NCBI GenBank assembly: GCA_037013495.1
Contig: CM072803.1
Span: 11,550,001-11,614,000, forward strand
DNA length: 64,000 nucleotides
Direction: 5' to 3'
Origin: Hippophae tibetana
Lineage: Eukaryota > Streptophyta > Magnoliopsida > Rosales > Elaeagnaceae
Shown piece after piece: positions 1 to 11,073 of the stretch (its first letter is position 1; each line of letters starts with the position of its first letter). The notes beneath the pieces are model-generated. The model saw only the letters and a program-made list of their open reading frames with translations, did no database searches and was not told the DNA's origin. The position numbers and the translations under genes were made by a program.

Positions 1-1721
1 ATTATTAATTTTTTATATCAAACAATAAATATAGCTCTATTTATATAATTCATGCATAAATAAAAAATTAAACATTTTTTTAAATTCAAAAGAAATAAAA
101 GAACATATATTTTTATTTAAAATACAAGCTAAAATCTCTCTTGCATAAAATGATTTTGGAATTTAGAAAAATATTAATTGATATACAAATATTTTTTATC
201 CCAATCTAATGAATCCATTTTAATTGCATAATTTCACTTCTTTAACTTTAAATTTAATTAATTACTAATGTATAAGTTGATGAATGTAGCAGCAATATTC
301 AATATATGTAACTCTAAATATATATAATTGATAAAAGTAAAATATTTAAATAAAATGATATAAAAACATCAATTTTTTAAAATAAATAGTTAAATCAAAT
401 AGCAACTTTATTTTTATATTTATCTTCTTTCTTTTTTTTTCATTAAAATTTAATTCATAAATATAAAAAAATATTAAATAAATACAAACGAAACTCCTCA
501 TTATATATAATAGTATAGATATGTATGTATATATATAAAAGCCTCCGTTATACTTATATTTTTAAATATTAAAATATCTTAAAAATAAATACGGTTTTTA
601 TAATTATAAATAAAAAATAAAAGTAACTAATTAATAATATATTGATTATTCTTTTACTCTATTATTCGACTGTATTTTTTATATGAAAATAAATACCAAA
701 ATATTTATAAAATAAATAGTTTTTTTATTTATACACATAAATAAATATCAAAATATTTATAAAATAAATATACCTTTATAAATAGTTATTTTGTTAGTTT
801 TATCACGTGCAGTTTTGATTATTTTTCAATTTTTATTTATTTTTTATATACAAATAAATATCAAAATATAGTTATATCTCATTTCTTTATTAAAAAATGC
901 ACTTGCATCTCATCCATTTTTTTGTTAGTTTTTTACTATTCATTATTTATTTTTTACATTTTTTATTATACATTAATAAATATCAAAATGTTCTTATATA
1001 CATGTCAAATTTAAAAATTCATGTTTAAAGATATATTTTAAAATCAAGAATTGTAGAATGATAACATTGTTCCGTAATTAACATTACTATATACTTATTA
1101 AATCTAAATAACATAATATTGTTTATGTATTTAAAAAGTAATATCAATATTTTAAATCAAATATTAACATAAAATATGAGATAAAAATAAATGTATTATT
1201 CAAGTTATTTATAAATTAATTATTAATTTTAATATTTTTTTAAATAGATAAATTTATTAATATAATTATTTTTTATGCATTATACTGGTCCAAAATTATT
1301 ACTTATAGAAATAGTTGACAACATTATGAAACGTGGAGACTAAGTTAACAAATATATTGTAGTTTTTTTTTAAATAATTTTTAAAATTTGTAATTATAAA
1401 ATAAAATCTTTTAATTTAATTTATACATTTTTATTATTATAAATTTTTTTAATATATTATTTTATTTTAAATCTTGTCCAATTAAACATAGTTAAATTTC
1501 AATTATAAAAATTTAGATATGATAAATATTAAACGCCATTTAGTTGAAACTGTTAAATATTATTGATTATTATATTTGTTGTTATAAGTTTTAAGTGTAT
1601 TATTTTTTATATAATTTTTCTTTTTTTATTCTTTTTGTTGCATATGAATGTATTTATTTGATAAGTTTTTAATTTTTCTTATTTTATAGTGTTTTTAAAA
1701 TTAAAAAGTATAGAGAATTTT

Positions 1722-1776
<55 letters not shown>

Positions 1777-3376
1777 TTTTAATAAACAATTACATAATCA
1801 CACACTTTGTTAGATGAGGTTGGGATCCCATTTTTATAATATTTATTTAAAATATATATTATTATATTATAATATAATTAATTATGTCTACTTTATTTGA
1901 CACTTCTATTTATTTCATTTGTTATTATTAATGTTATTATTTATTTTCTTTATGTTATTTTTGGGTTTATGCAAAAGAAATTTTTTTATACTTTTATTGG
2001 TAAGATTTTTTTTCCCTTTATTTTCGTTAGCATTTTTATTTTAAATGATCATGTACCATTTATTAATTAATTTATTATTGAAAAACAAATTCCTATAATT
2101 AACTTATCTAATATTAAAAAGATTGGCAATGTGTAAAATTCTTAACAAAGATTCACTCCACTTTAATTCAATATGATGAGATTTAATGATTGAAAATAAA
2201 ATTGCTTATTTATTTATTTACTAAAAATCAAATAAAATTGTTAGAAATTTAATATATTTTAACCAAATTTATAAATTACTTTTATTATTTGCCTTTTATC
2301 CTCTCAGTCAAAGGATTTCGAAGAACACAAAAATAAAGAAATTATATTAGATTAATCATGAATTTCAAGTTTACCAAACCTTAAAAGCTAATAAAAATTA
2401 TTAGTTTTTTAATGTTAATAATAATCCATAATCTTTATAAATTTTATTATAAAATTATACTTAATCAATGAGATATTATTTTTAACATCAACTCAAAATA
2501 TGGATTTTTATTTCTTCCAAAATCATTTTATATGTTAACATATTTTATTTATATCATTATCTTTTTTACAAGGCCTAACTCATTTTATTGGATTGAGGTT
2601 CAAATTTTTTAACCTAAATAAACGAAGTATTGATAATATGTGAATTTATTTTTATCTAATTTTTATAAATATTATTATAATGTTATATTTAATTTATGTG
2701 ATAAGGAATGATATTATACAATTGTAAGAGAATAAATAAAATATTTAAAGCATGTTTCTAACTCCAAAAATTAATTCTAATCATAGGAGTTCTGGCCATA
2801 TTTTTTTTTATAATTTTTCAGTTCTAGTTTTGTTCTACCTATTAAAAGTTACAAATAATTTCAAATAGTTTAATTTAATTCAAGGCTAAGTTATGTTATT
2901 GGTGTTTAACGTTTCAAATAGTTTAATTTAATTCAAGGATATATAATTTACTTAAATGTAAGACCACGTAGATATTTTCACTAAATTATCACTTATATAA
3001 TAAGTAAAGTAACACGTAAATATTTTTCTCAATTTATAATTCATTGAATTCGTCTTGCAAGTTGCTCAACTATGAATTTACATTTTTTTTTGGGAACATA
3101 AATGAGTTATGATTATTAAGACCCGAAGTGTAGTATATACTTTCTTTGTTTGGAGACTTTGAATGTCCATGAGGCATTTGTATTACATGTAGACATATAG
3201 TTAGCCACTCACGCCCCTAACAACAGAATGATATATTTCTGACAATGGTAATATATATTCTGACAAAGTGTGGCGAACTCTTGAACTAATTTTATGGGAT
3301 AAATTAATATGCATGCCTTAATGTTTGACACTGTAATCTTTCTGTTTCATATTAAGTCAAATACGAGACATGTAGG
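1..3376. other. AT-rich intergenic spacer
   Basis: No coding sequence is supported here. The stretch is almost pure A/T and holds an (AT)n microsatellite at about 1724-1772. About four degenerate copies of a short motif built around AAATAAATATCAAAATAT lie between about 675 and 1000. A 27-bp direct repeat beginning TTTCAAATAG occurs at about 2859 and 2911, 52 bp apart. Upstream exons of the PEPC relic that starts at 3377 should lie here if the gene was once complete, but I could not recognise any. Confidence 0.6.
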
Positions 3377-3494
3377 GTTCGTGAGCGGCGGAATATGGCA
3401 TTTCTATCAAAATCTTGTGATGACTGACATTTTCAATCAGCTAGTTCAAGATGGAGTCTCACCAGATGAGCTTTATCAGACTGTTTGCAAACAG
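3377..3494 (+). pseudogene. PPC4: Bacterial-type PEP carboxylase pseudogene, 5' exon relic
   Basis: First recognisable exon of a decayed phosphoenolpyruvate carboxylase of the plant bacterial-type class. In plants this enzyme carboxylates PEP to oxaloacetate in the cytosol, in a complex with plant-type PEPC. Frame 3377-3424 reads VRERRNMAFLSKSCDD. A 4-bp TGAC duplication (3425-3428) then shifts the frame, and 3429-3494 continues as IFNQLVQDGVSPDELYQTVC. A GT donor follows at 3495 and an AG acceptor precedes at about 3374-3375. This block normally lies just before the conserved LTAHPT motif, which is found in the next exon relic at 8495. The intron between them now holds a 4.6-kb copia element. 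No upstream exons are visible. The family is clear from the order and spacing of all the relics; the inactive state is clear from the frameshift here and the later stops. Confidence 0.85.
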
Positions 3495-3610
3495 GTATAG
3501 TTATTTTGATTTAAGTGTTTTATTTGATTATTTGTTGATTTATTTTTGCATATGCTTGAAGACAAAGGAGAGAGTAATTTTCAAGTTTCTGTTTTCTAGG
3601 CTTAAAAATT

Positions 3611-3770
3611 ATGTAATGGATCATTTTTCTAGAATTTTTGTTTTTGTTAGAAATATTTAATGTTTGTATTATATTTTATGTTTAAATGTTATGTAATGGA
3701 TCATTTTTCTAGAATTTTTGTTTTTGTTAGAAATATTTAATGTTTGTATTATATTTTATGTTTAAATGAA
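3611..3770. repeat. 80-bp tandem duplication across an LTR edge
   Basis: Two head-to-tail copies of an 80-bp unit (3611-3690 and 3691-3770) that are identical as far as I can read, apart from the last two bases. Each copy contains about 34 bp of PEPC intron sequence and about 45 bp of the outer end of the copia LTR (TGTTAGAAATATTTAATG). The duplication therefore happened after the copia element inserted. Confidence 0.9.
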
Positions 3771-3909
3771 TATACATGATGTTTTTATACATGAGTTATA
3801 AATAAACTAAATATGTCTAAAGTAACTAGATATAAATATGGTTAAATTAAATATATACACGTTAATATATATATATATATATTAACCTGTTACTAGATAT
3901 ACATTAACA
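3725..3909 (-). repeat. Copia element 1, 3' LTR
   Basis: Left LTR on the plus-strand map, which is the 3' LTR of the minus-strand element. It starts TGTTAG and ends ATTAACA. The adjacent sequence at 3910-3930 corresponds to the polypurine tract on the minus strand, degenerate compared with element 2. It carries an (AT)n expansion near 3865-3882 that is absent from the other family LTRs. Its first 45 bp are duplicated (see 3611-3770). Confidence 0.88.
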
Positions 3910-3926
3910 ACCATCGTTAAACTCAC

Positions 3927-4454
3927 TCAAGGTGTATGTGAGACCAACTTGAGATTGTCAACCAAATTACAAGTGCGTTCTTTGAAAAGTGTTTTAGTGA
4001 AGATATCTGCAAGTTGATCGTTGGAGGAAACGAGGAAAAACTTGAGAGCACCATGGACAAGATGAAAGCGAATAAAGTGACAATCAATCTCGATGTGTTT
4101 AGTTCGTTCATGGAAGACATCATTGTAAGCAATATGAATGACACTCTGATTGTCACAATAAAGAAGAGTAGTAGAGGACGTGGATACACCTAAATTCTTA
4201 AGAAGCCATCGTACCCAAAGAAGCTCAAATGTGGTATTAACAAGAGCACAATATTCCGCTTCAGTACTGAAGTGGGCTACGAAGGTTTGTTTCTTACTTT
4301 GCCAAGAAATCAAAGAAGAACCAAGGAGAAAGCAATAATCTATAGTGGACCTGCGATCAGTGTGATCTCCTACCAAATTAGCATAAGAGAATGCACAAAG
4401 TACTAGAGGAGATTGAGCTGAGTAGAAAAGGTCATGAAAGATAGTGCCTTTCAA
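3927..4454 (-). pseudogene. Copia element 1 RNase H region
   Basis: A 175-residue open stretch matching the end of copia pol. It holds the DRRSTIDYCFLLGSSLISW block, the STEAEYCAL motif that carries a catalytic acid of RNase H, and the conserved TKHIEIDCHFIR and NDQLADIFTK end motifs. Its role in the parent element was to degrade RNA in the RNA-DNA hybrid. It is cut off from the RT by stops at about 4455-4760, and ASN/GLY changes (for example DADWAGD read as SYANLVGD) hit conserved positions, including one acidic residue. It ends close to the 3' LTR, as expected. Confidence 0.88.
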
Positions 4455-5400
4455 GTATCATAGAATACACAAAACAACAACATAGTAAGTCGATCGTGGA
4501 ACAGACAGATATTGGCTCACCTGATGAACAACATAAGAAATGTCTAGATGAGTAACTGTAAGATAAACCAGGATGCCAACCAATCATCTGTAAAGAGAGG
4601 GATTAAACAATGGTTCCCCCTCCTAGGGTGTCAGGTGAGTCCAGCTTGAGATAAGAGGTCAGATGCATACTTAGCTTGAGTAATATAAAGACCATCTGTG
4701 GAACGAGTGATCTCAAGACCCAAGAAATAACTGAGATGTCCAAGGTCTTTCATCTCAAACTACTAACTAAGAAAATCTTTGAGTTCTTGAATGCCACTGA
4801 GGTCATCACCAGTTATAATCATATCATCCACATATAGGAGAAGCAAAATGGTGCATTTATCATTATGATGAAGAAATAAGGAAGAATCATAAGGACTGAC
4901 AGTGTAACCCAAGCGAAGGATAGTGGAGCTTAACTTGGAAAACCATGCTCGTGGAGCTTGTTTAAGGCCATAAAGTACAAGTCGAAGGCGACAAACCTTA
5001 TTTGTTTCAATAGAAAGACCATGAGAAGGTTGCATACAGACTTCTTCATGCAGATCCCCATTAAGGAATGCATTTTTAACATCCATTTGAAAAAGGTCCC
5101 ATTTACTAGCAGCGACAACAACTAAGAGGGTACGAACAGAGGAAATACGGGTAACTAGAGAAAAAGTCTCTTTATAATCAATCCCATACTCTTGTGTAAA
5201 ACCTTTTGCTATAAGATGAGCCTTGTAGCGCTCGATGAACCCATTAGAGCGAGTCTTGATCTTATAGATCCACTTACAACCAACCACAAATTAACCAGGA
5301 GAAAGAGTAACTAGATCACAAGTATGGTTTTTGGTTAATGCATCAATTTCTTCTTTCATTGCAATCTGCCAAAAAGGGTTAGTAGATGCCTCACGATAGG
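4455..5400 (-). pseudogene. Copia element 1 reverse transcriptase
   Basis: The clearest piece is 4763-5287 (174 residues). It has CKWIYKIK, the MDVKNAFLNGDLHEEV palm motif, the YGLKQAPRAWF block and an intact YVDDM catalytic motif. These are hallmarks of plant Ty1/copia RT. Upstream residues (about 5288-5400) continue the domain after a stop (TAA complement at about 5292). Downstream (4455-4760) the connection to RNase H is broken by several stops. The closest copy in this window is at 43925-44694 plus 50868-51329 in element 2. Confidence 0.9.
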
Positions 5401-5699
5401 TGTGAGGCTCATGAAGTGTAGCAAGGGCAGTGTAGCAATGATAGTCAAGTAAATGTGTAGGAATGGATCTTACCTAGGTTGAGTAGCGAGGTGGAATTTC
5501 TTGTGAAGGATCTTCAAGTGGAGCAAGAGCAGGGGACCTATGTTTAAGGTGGGGTAGCTCGTTATCAACCTGTTCTTCTACAACCTATCTAGGAGAATCA
5601 TCAAAAATATTTGAAGATTGAATAGAGAAGTCCAAAGGTGGATTAGGAGTATTTGTAGAAGGAACACAAGACTTATTTGGAAAGATTTATAAAATATTT

Positions 5700-6660
5700 G
5701 AATTAGTTAGGGAAGAAAGAAAGTGAAAAAGTTCAACAAATAAGCAATGTTCCCAAAAGACAACATTACAAGAAACACGAAGACGATGTGAGATAGGATC
5801 GTAGCATCAATAACCTTTTTGAGTTTCACCATAACCAAGAAAACAACAAAGTCTAGATCAAGGCTCAAGTTTTCTGTGTTCATGAGGCGGAAGAAGAACG
5901 AAACAGGCAGATCCGAATGAGCGAAGGTAATGATAGTGAGAAGATGACCCAAAAAAGTGCTCATAAAGAGTCTGATTATGAATGACAGTGCTTGGAATGC
6001 GATTAATGACATGAAGAACGACTTCACCCCAAAATGGGGCAAGAACTTTGGTAGAAAGAAGAAAAGCACGAACAATGTCAAAAATATGACGAAATTTTCT
6101 TTCGGCTTGACCATTTTGTTGAGAGGTTCTTGGACAGGTTAGATGATGTGCAGTGCCATATGAGTGTAACAAAGCTTGAAAAGCATTTTGAGTATATTCA
6201 AGAGCATTATCAGATCAAAAGTTTTGATATGTTTGGAGAATTGTGTTTCGACCATTTTTGCAAAGTTATTGTATATTGGTAAGATTTCATAACGAGATTT
6301 CATCGGAAAGATCCAACTATAACGAGAATAATCATCAATAAAAATAATAAAATATCGAGTTCCACCAATACTAGTAACAGGATAAGGTCCCCAAATATCA
6401 AAATGAATTAACTCAAAAATAATATTAGAGATAGATTCACTATTATTGAAAGGTAAAGTTGGCTGTTTTCCTAACTGGTATGAAGTACAATCAAAATTAT
6501 CTTTGGACATAGAACCCAATAGACCTTTAGAAGTTAACTATTGTACCCGAGTGGATGGGGTATGACTAAGATGAGAATGCCAAAGTGCGAGAGAAGGTAA
6601 GAAAGAAACTGTAGCAGTTGCAGTAGCAACAGAGGCATGAGCAACATATGGAAGATGAAG
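5700..6660 (-). pseudogene. Copia element 1 integrase (with GAG-pre-integrase)
   Basis: On the minus strand, about 6520-6660 gives the GAG-pre-integrase zinc region (ALWHSHLSHTP) and 6139-6519 the integrase core start. There the FELIHFDIWGP motif and IDDYSRYSWIFPMKS carry the first catalytic acids. The frame at 5858-6172 carries the QQNGQAERKFRHIFDIVRA motif of the core end, followed by VINRIPS. Frameshifts at about 6150-6230 and 5860 and several stops separate the pieces. This enzyme would have joined the cDNA copy to host DNA. Confidence 0.88.
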
Positions 6661-6776
6661 ATTGTTCACGGGAAACATACGCCTTACCCTAGAACCAATC
6701 CCAAGCTCTTGCCCCATCCTCGAATCCTACACAATACACCCATAATAGTAAAAAATAAGGCGATATCCTAGTTCAG

Positions 6777-7985
6777 TTAATTGTCCCACAAGGCATAAGT
6801 TATAGGATAGGTCAGGTACATGGAAAACACTAGGAACAAAGAGGGTAGATGTCGAAAAAAAAAACCTAGACTATTCCCATGAATGGTGGAACCATTAACT
6901 ATATGAATATTAAGAGGATGTGGTGCATGGTCAAGTTTGAAGAATAAAGATGAGTAAGGTGTCATATGATTACAACATACAGAGTAAAAAAGCCAAGTTT
7001 GAGACTTACCGGGCAAAACTGAGAGAGTAGTGGAAAGAGATGCATTACTAGCCATTTGAACAGCCTGAGTTATGATCTTCTATAGTTCAGTGGAAGAGAG
7101 GTTGATAGTGGATCCAAAAGACTGGGACTCTGCTGAACTAGAAGGCATCAACGGAGTAGGTTCAGTATTAGCAACAACAACAGTAGATTTGTTGTGATGG
7201 TAACAAGTCTCAATGGTGTGGTCATAACGCTTGCAATAATTGCAGAACCTTTTATTGTTATACCTAGGACGATTGTTAAAGCTAGAGGAATCACTTGATT
7301 GCTGAGGTTGCTCAATGGCAGGAACAGGAAGAGTAATAGCCAAAACATTAAACTTATTCTGGGCTTGAAGGGTTGCAAGCCGAGCTTCTTCTCTAGCCAA
7401 CTCATTTACAACAGTATCAAGAGAGGGATGAGGACTACGATTAAGAAGCTGACATCGGATGAGCTCAAAGTCCTTGTGAAGTGACATCAAGAACTCATAG
7501 AGACGAAATTCATCCCTAACTGTAGCATATTGCTGAGCATCTATTGAGCATGCCCAAATTGGATCACAAAGGTCAATTTGGTCCCAAAGGAAGCGAAACT
7601 TATCAAAGTAGTCATTGATGGATTGCCCTGGTTCCTATTTAAGTTATACAATTCAATTATTAGCTGATATTTCATGGATCCGTGAGTAGTGGAGTACCTT
7701 TTGGCCAATATATCCCATGCTGATCTGGCATCATTAAAGTTGCCCAACAGATTGGAGATGGAGGGAATGAAAGTATTCTGAATCCATGTGAGGATCATGT
7801 GGTTGTGACTATCCCATTCAATCATGCGACGAAGGAAGGTAACATCTTCTTCACTTGCTCCTTTGACAGAGCATACGACCCTTATGAAAATTGCTCATAG
7901 CTTGAGACCATGATAAATAATTCTTAGTCCCCTCCAATATAATATTGATAGGGCAAGGAAGAAAAACATCTTTTTTATCTATTTG
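6777..7985 (-). pseudogene. Copia element 1 gag and protease
   Basis: From 7985 downward on the minus strand: gag (MIEWDSHNHMILTWIQNT, then DARSAWDILAKRYST, about 7541-7825), then 7080-7490 with the zinc knuckle CNYCKRYDHTIETCYHH (CCHC), then the protease at about 6777-7055. The usual protease active-site triad after WLF reads YSV here, so the catalytic aspartate is lost. In element 2 the same place reads DSV. A stop and a frameshift around 7500-7640 split gag. Confidence 0.87.
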
Positions 7986-8185
7986 GAAACACAATATGTA
8001 AAAATGGATTGCAAAAATGAGATGTACGTGAAAAACTGGGTAGAGAGTACCTCCATTGCAAAGTCAACGATTAAAGTCAACGGTGAGTGGTTGCAACGGT
8101 TGTTGTGGCAACGAAGTTATAAGGATGGAGTAACACAAGAAAAGATAAGATTGTTAGAAAAATAAGAGGAGTGACTTTGATACTA

Positions 8186-8357
8186 TGTTAGAAATACTTA
8201 ATGATTGTATTTTATTTTATGTTTAAATGAATATACATAATGTCTTTATATATAAGTTATAAGTAAACTAGATATGTCAAGTAAATTAGATATATATATA
8301 TATATATGACTAAATTAAATAGATATACATTAATACGTTATTAGATATGTATCAATA
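8186..8357 (-). repeat. Copia element 1, 5' LTR
   Basis: Right LTR on the map, the 5' LTR of the minus-strand element. It starts TGTTAGAAATACTTAATG and ends near TATCAATA, a worn version of the family end ATTAACA. The sequence just to the left (8164-8185) is the primer-binding region. The PEPC intron resumes to the right, before the exon at 8495. Confidence 0.85.
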
Positions 8358-8494
8358 TTTTTGTTATAGAATTTCTATAGTCAAAATGAAGTTACTGGCT
8401 TTCTCTAAGGAGCGAAACAGAGCATGTTTATTTAATTATATTTTTTAAGAAGTTGTTCATCTTAACTCTTAATCTTAACTTCTGCTTGTTTCAG

Positions 8495-8897
8495 GAGGTT
8501 GGGATTGTTCTTACTGCACATCCCACATAAATAACTCGGCGTACTTTGCAACACAATCACATAAGGATTGCTGTAAGATAATAATGTCCCTGATATTTAT
8601 TTTCTCACAGTATCATCTCTAGTTGCATTATGGTGTTTAGCAACATACATTTGCTTGCAGTATCTTTTAGATGATAAAGGCTGGCCTAATTTAAGTTTTG
8701 AAGATCGGGAAATTTTGATTGAAGATCTGGTGTTTTTCCTCCAACCTCATTTTCTTCTTATTAATATCATTATGGTACTTTGCAAATGACTTTTCATTTT
8801 ATTTATGCTCTTGCAGGTTAGGGAGATAACTTCAATATGGCAAACCGATGAGCTTAGACGACATAATAAGCCTACACCTGTAGATAGCTTCAGTGCA
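8495..8897 (+). pseudogene. PPC4: Bacterial-type PEP carboxylase pseudogene, LTAHPT exon and two following exons
   Basis: Three exon relics with recognisable splice sites. 8495-8572 reads EVGIVLTAHPT, then a TAA stop at 8528-8530 where the family has Gln, then RRTLQHNHIRIA. LTAHPT contains a catalytic histidine of PEPC. 8661-8729 (after an AG, before a GT) reads YLLDDKGWPNLSFEDREILI plus EDL. From 8817 the frame reads VREITSIWQTDELRRHNKPT and PVD, then the PEPC similarity stops at about 8890. The following domain, several hundred residues with the GGDRDGNP active-site region, is missing. A copia scrap follows instead. The next PEPC relic begins at 9449. The deletion removes essential catalytic parts, so no function is possible. 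Confidence 0.92.
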
Positions 8898-8904
8898 CAA
8901 CTCC

Positions 8905-9210
8905 GTTTTTCATGCTTGAATGAAACATATTGAGGTTGATCATCGTTTTATTTGTGATAAAGTTATTCAAGGCTCTCTTGTTATTAATCATGTTTCTAGT
9001 GCCGATCAAGTTGTTGATTGCCTTACGAAAGCACTTCCTGCTACTCAGTTTTTTTTAAGACCCAAAGTAACGTTTTTTCAAAACCATTTGTTTGAGGGGG
9101 ATATTGATTATTGTATATACTTACTGCATAATGGGTTGTTTAGTGAGTTAGTTACATGCTACCTATTAGGAGCTTACATATGTATATCCTATTCTAAATA
9201 GAAGTACTAT
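8905..9210 (+). mobile_element. Copia RNase H end fragment inside the PEPC relic
   Basis: Plus-strand open frame 8920-9201 starts MKHIEVDHRFICDKVIQGSL and contains SSADQVVDCLTKALP, the end of copia RNase H. What follows, to about 9240, resembles the AT-rich start of a copia 3' LTR, but no second LTR is visible. It is in the opposite orientation to copia element 1 and of a different family (its sequence differs from the matching motif in element 1). It sits exactly where the central PEPC exons are missing. Confidence 0.75.
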
Positions 9211-9448
9211 AAGTAATAATAGTCTATTGTTAATTGAATAATATTTTTCAGAAGTTCTTTTTTTTCTGTCTCTTGTTGTTATTGAATTTACAACCTTTTG
9301 ATCCCTGCTTGGTCTCAGTCACATTTTCCAGCTTGGACTGTTTTTATGATTTATAATCATTGTGAGCTATGATTGTCAAAGGGTATAGAAAAACATGTTT
9401 AGCTCCTTTCTGTTTGATCAACTGCAATTTATAATAATTTTTTGCCAG

Positions 9449-10227
9449 GGGACACTATGCTCAACTGAGCAAGGAGAGATGATACAAGCCAAGTTTGGTC
9501 TGCCACAAGTAGCTGTAAGACAGCTAGAGATATACACAACAGCTGTGCTGCTTGCAACCATGCATCCTCCACAGCCACCTCCGGAAGAAAAGTGACGTAA
9601 CTTAATGGAGGAGATCTAAAAAATTAGTTATCAAAATTACAGGAGCACAGTTTATGAAAACCCAGAATTTATTGCCTACTTTCATGAGGCTACACCACAG
9701 GCTGAGCTCAGCTTCCTTAACGTAGGAAGCCGCCCTAAAAGAAAAAGAGTTCAACTGGAATTGGGCATCTTTGGGATATCCCATGGATCTTTGCTTGGAC
9801 TCAAACCAGATTTGTTCTTCCAGCTTGGCTTGGAGTGGAAGCAGGCTTAAGGGGTGCCTGTGATAAGGGTCATACTGAAGACCTCAAAAGATTGGCCTTT
9901 TTTCGGTCTACCTTAGACCTTATAGAGATGGTTCTATAGCCAACAGGTATGATGAAGTCCTTCTATCCTCCGAGTAGACAGGAACTCGGTTCTCAACTGA
10001 GGATGGAACTAGCAACCACAGAGAAATATGTATTGGTGATTAGTGGGCATGAGAAACTCTATGGGATTAACCAGAGCTTGAGGAGGCTTATTGAGAACAG
10101 GCTCCCCTATCTCAATCCAATGAACATGTTGCAAGTTGAGATTCTGAAGAGGTTGCGAAACAAACTCAGAGATGCCCTCCTTATAACTATCAATGGGATT
10201 GCTCTTGGAATGAGGAATACAGGCTGA
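9449..10227 (+). pseudogene. PPC4: Bacterial-type PEP carboxylase pseudogene, C-terminal part
   Basis: After an AG acceptor at 9447-9448 the frame reads STEQGEMIQAKFGLPQVAVR, a block typical of bacterial-type PEPC. A TGA at 9593-9595 replaces the Trp of WRN, and a TAA at 9617-9619 follows. A 2-bp shift lies near 9746, after which [20 protein letters not shown] is read. A TAG at 9937-9939, another frame change around 9936-9976 and a second TAG at 9975-9977 follow. The last frame (9949-10227) includes ISGHEKLYGINQSLRRLIEN and PYLNPMNMLQ and ends GMRNTG. The RNTG end distinguishes bacterial-type PEPC from plant-type (QNTG). A short acidic insert usual between LKRLR and NKLRDALL is absent. The gene is convergent with the ABCG21-like gene, about 850 bp away. 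Confidence 0.95.
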
Positions 10228-11073
10228 GCAAATTCCCCGGAGAGTTTGATTTCAAAGTAAATCTACTCTACTGATTATACTTTCAATTTCCACTATTTTT
10301 TCGTATTACGTATCTAGTCCCTTGTAAATGAACATTACTGCAAAAAAAGTGAATATGAAAGACGTATTTTTCGCGCATTTAAGTACTTTTAAAATTTAGA
10401 GAAGGTGATTGTATTACTTGTAAAATTTAGAGAAGATGATAGTAAAGTTTCTAATATTTATATCATATATTTATTTTTAGTAATATCATATTGTTATGAA
10501 AAAATAAATGCATGATAAATTTTTTTTAATTGTTTTAGTTACAGTTTATTTATATTATAATAATAGTTTCTATATATTGTAATCGAAAAAAACTAAAATA
10601 AAAAATAAAAAAAGTTATTTTTGTTTTTATAATGTTACTTTTCGTAACAATAAAATAAAATTATTATAAAAAATAAGTATATAATTTAGTGTTATTTATG
10701 CAATAAATAAAGATGGCTATTTGTGTTTTTCTCTAATATTTATGGGTACTGCTCAATGCATAGTTGAACTCATTCATAAGTGAATGCATTTTCCCTAAAA
10801 TCATGAATCTTAATAAAAAAGTAACCTTGAAATTATAAATCAATAACATAATATTAACTTCTATATGAACTACCTGAAATTATAAATCAACAACATAATA
10901 TTAACTTCTAAATGAAGTACCTGAAATTATAAATCAATAACATAATATTAAATTCTACACGAACTAATGACATTCTTACTAAAACAATTAACCTACGTCC
11001 AGTTTGGACATAACCAAGTTAGCTCATGAGAATAATAACTTCATCAGTTCTGTGAGTTTTCATTGTCAAAGAG
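10228..11073. other. Spacer between the PEPC relic and the ABCG gene
   Basis: AT-rich, no coding signal. It should hold the former PEPC 3' end and the 3' untranslated region of the ABCG21-like gene, which is read toward it. A short direct repeat (AAAATTTAGAGAAG, at about 10391 and 10426) and the 47-bp tandem repeat at 10829-10969 are the only structures I see. Confidence 0.6.
10829..10969. repeat. 47-bp tandem repeat, three copies
   Basis: Three head-to-tail copies starting GAAATTATAAATCAA at 10829, 10876 and 10923, with a few substitutions each. They lie just downstream of the ABCG21-like stop codon, probably within or near its 3' untranslated region or terminator. Confidence 0.92.

Larger units (their letters stand above)
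3725..8357 (-). mobile_element. Ty1/copia retrotransposon, element 1 (degenerate)
   Basis: A 4.6-kb copia element read on the minus strand, inserted in an intron of the PEPC pseudogene. Short LTRs (about 185 and 172 bp) flank it, beginning TGTTAGAAATA and ending ATTAACA. Inside, in minus-strand order, come gag with a CCHC knuckle, protease, integrase, reverse transcriptase and RNase H, the order typical of copia. Many stops and frameshifts break the polyprotein, so it is not autonomous. A primer-binding-like site lies inside the right LTR at about 8164-8185 and resembles the initiator-Met type TGGTATCAGAGC. Compared with element 2 (43357-54897, same family) it lacks about 560 bp of 5' leader near 8071. 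Both flanks are T-rich and I could not fix a target duplication. Confidence 0.92.
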
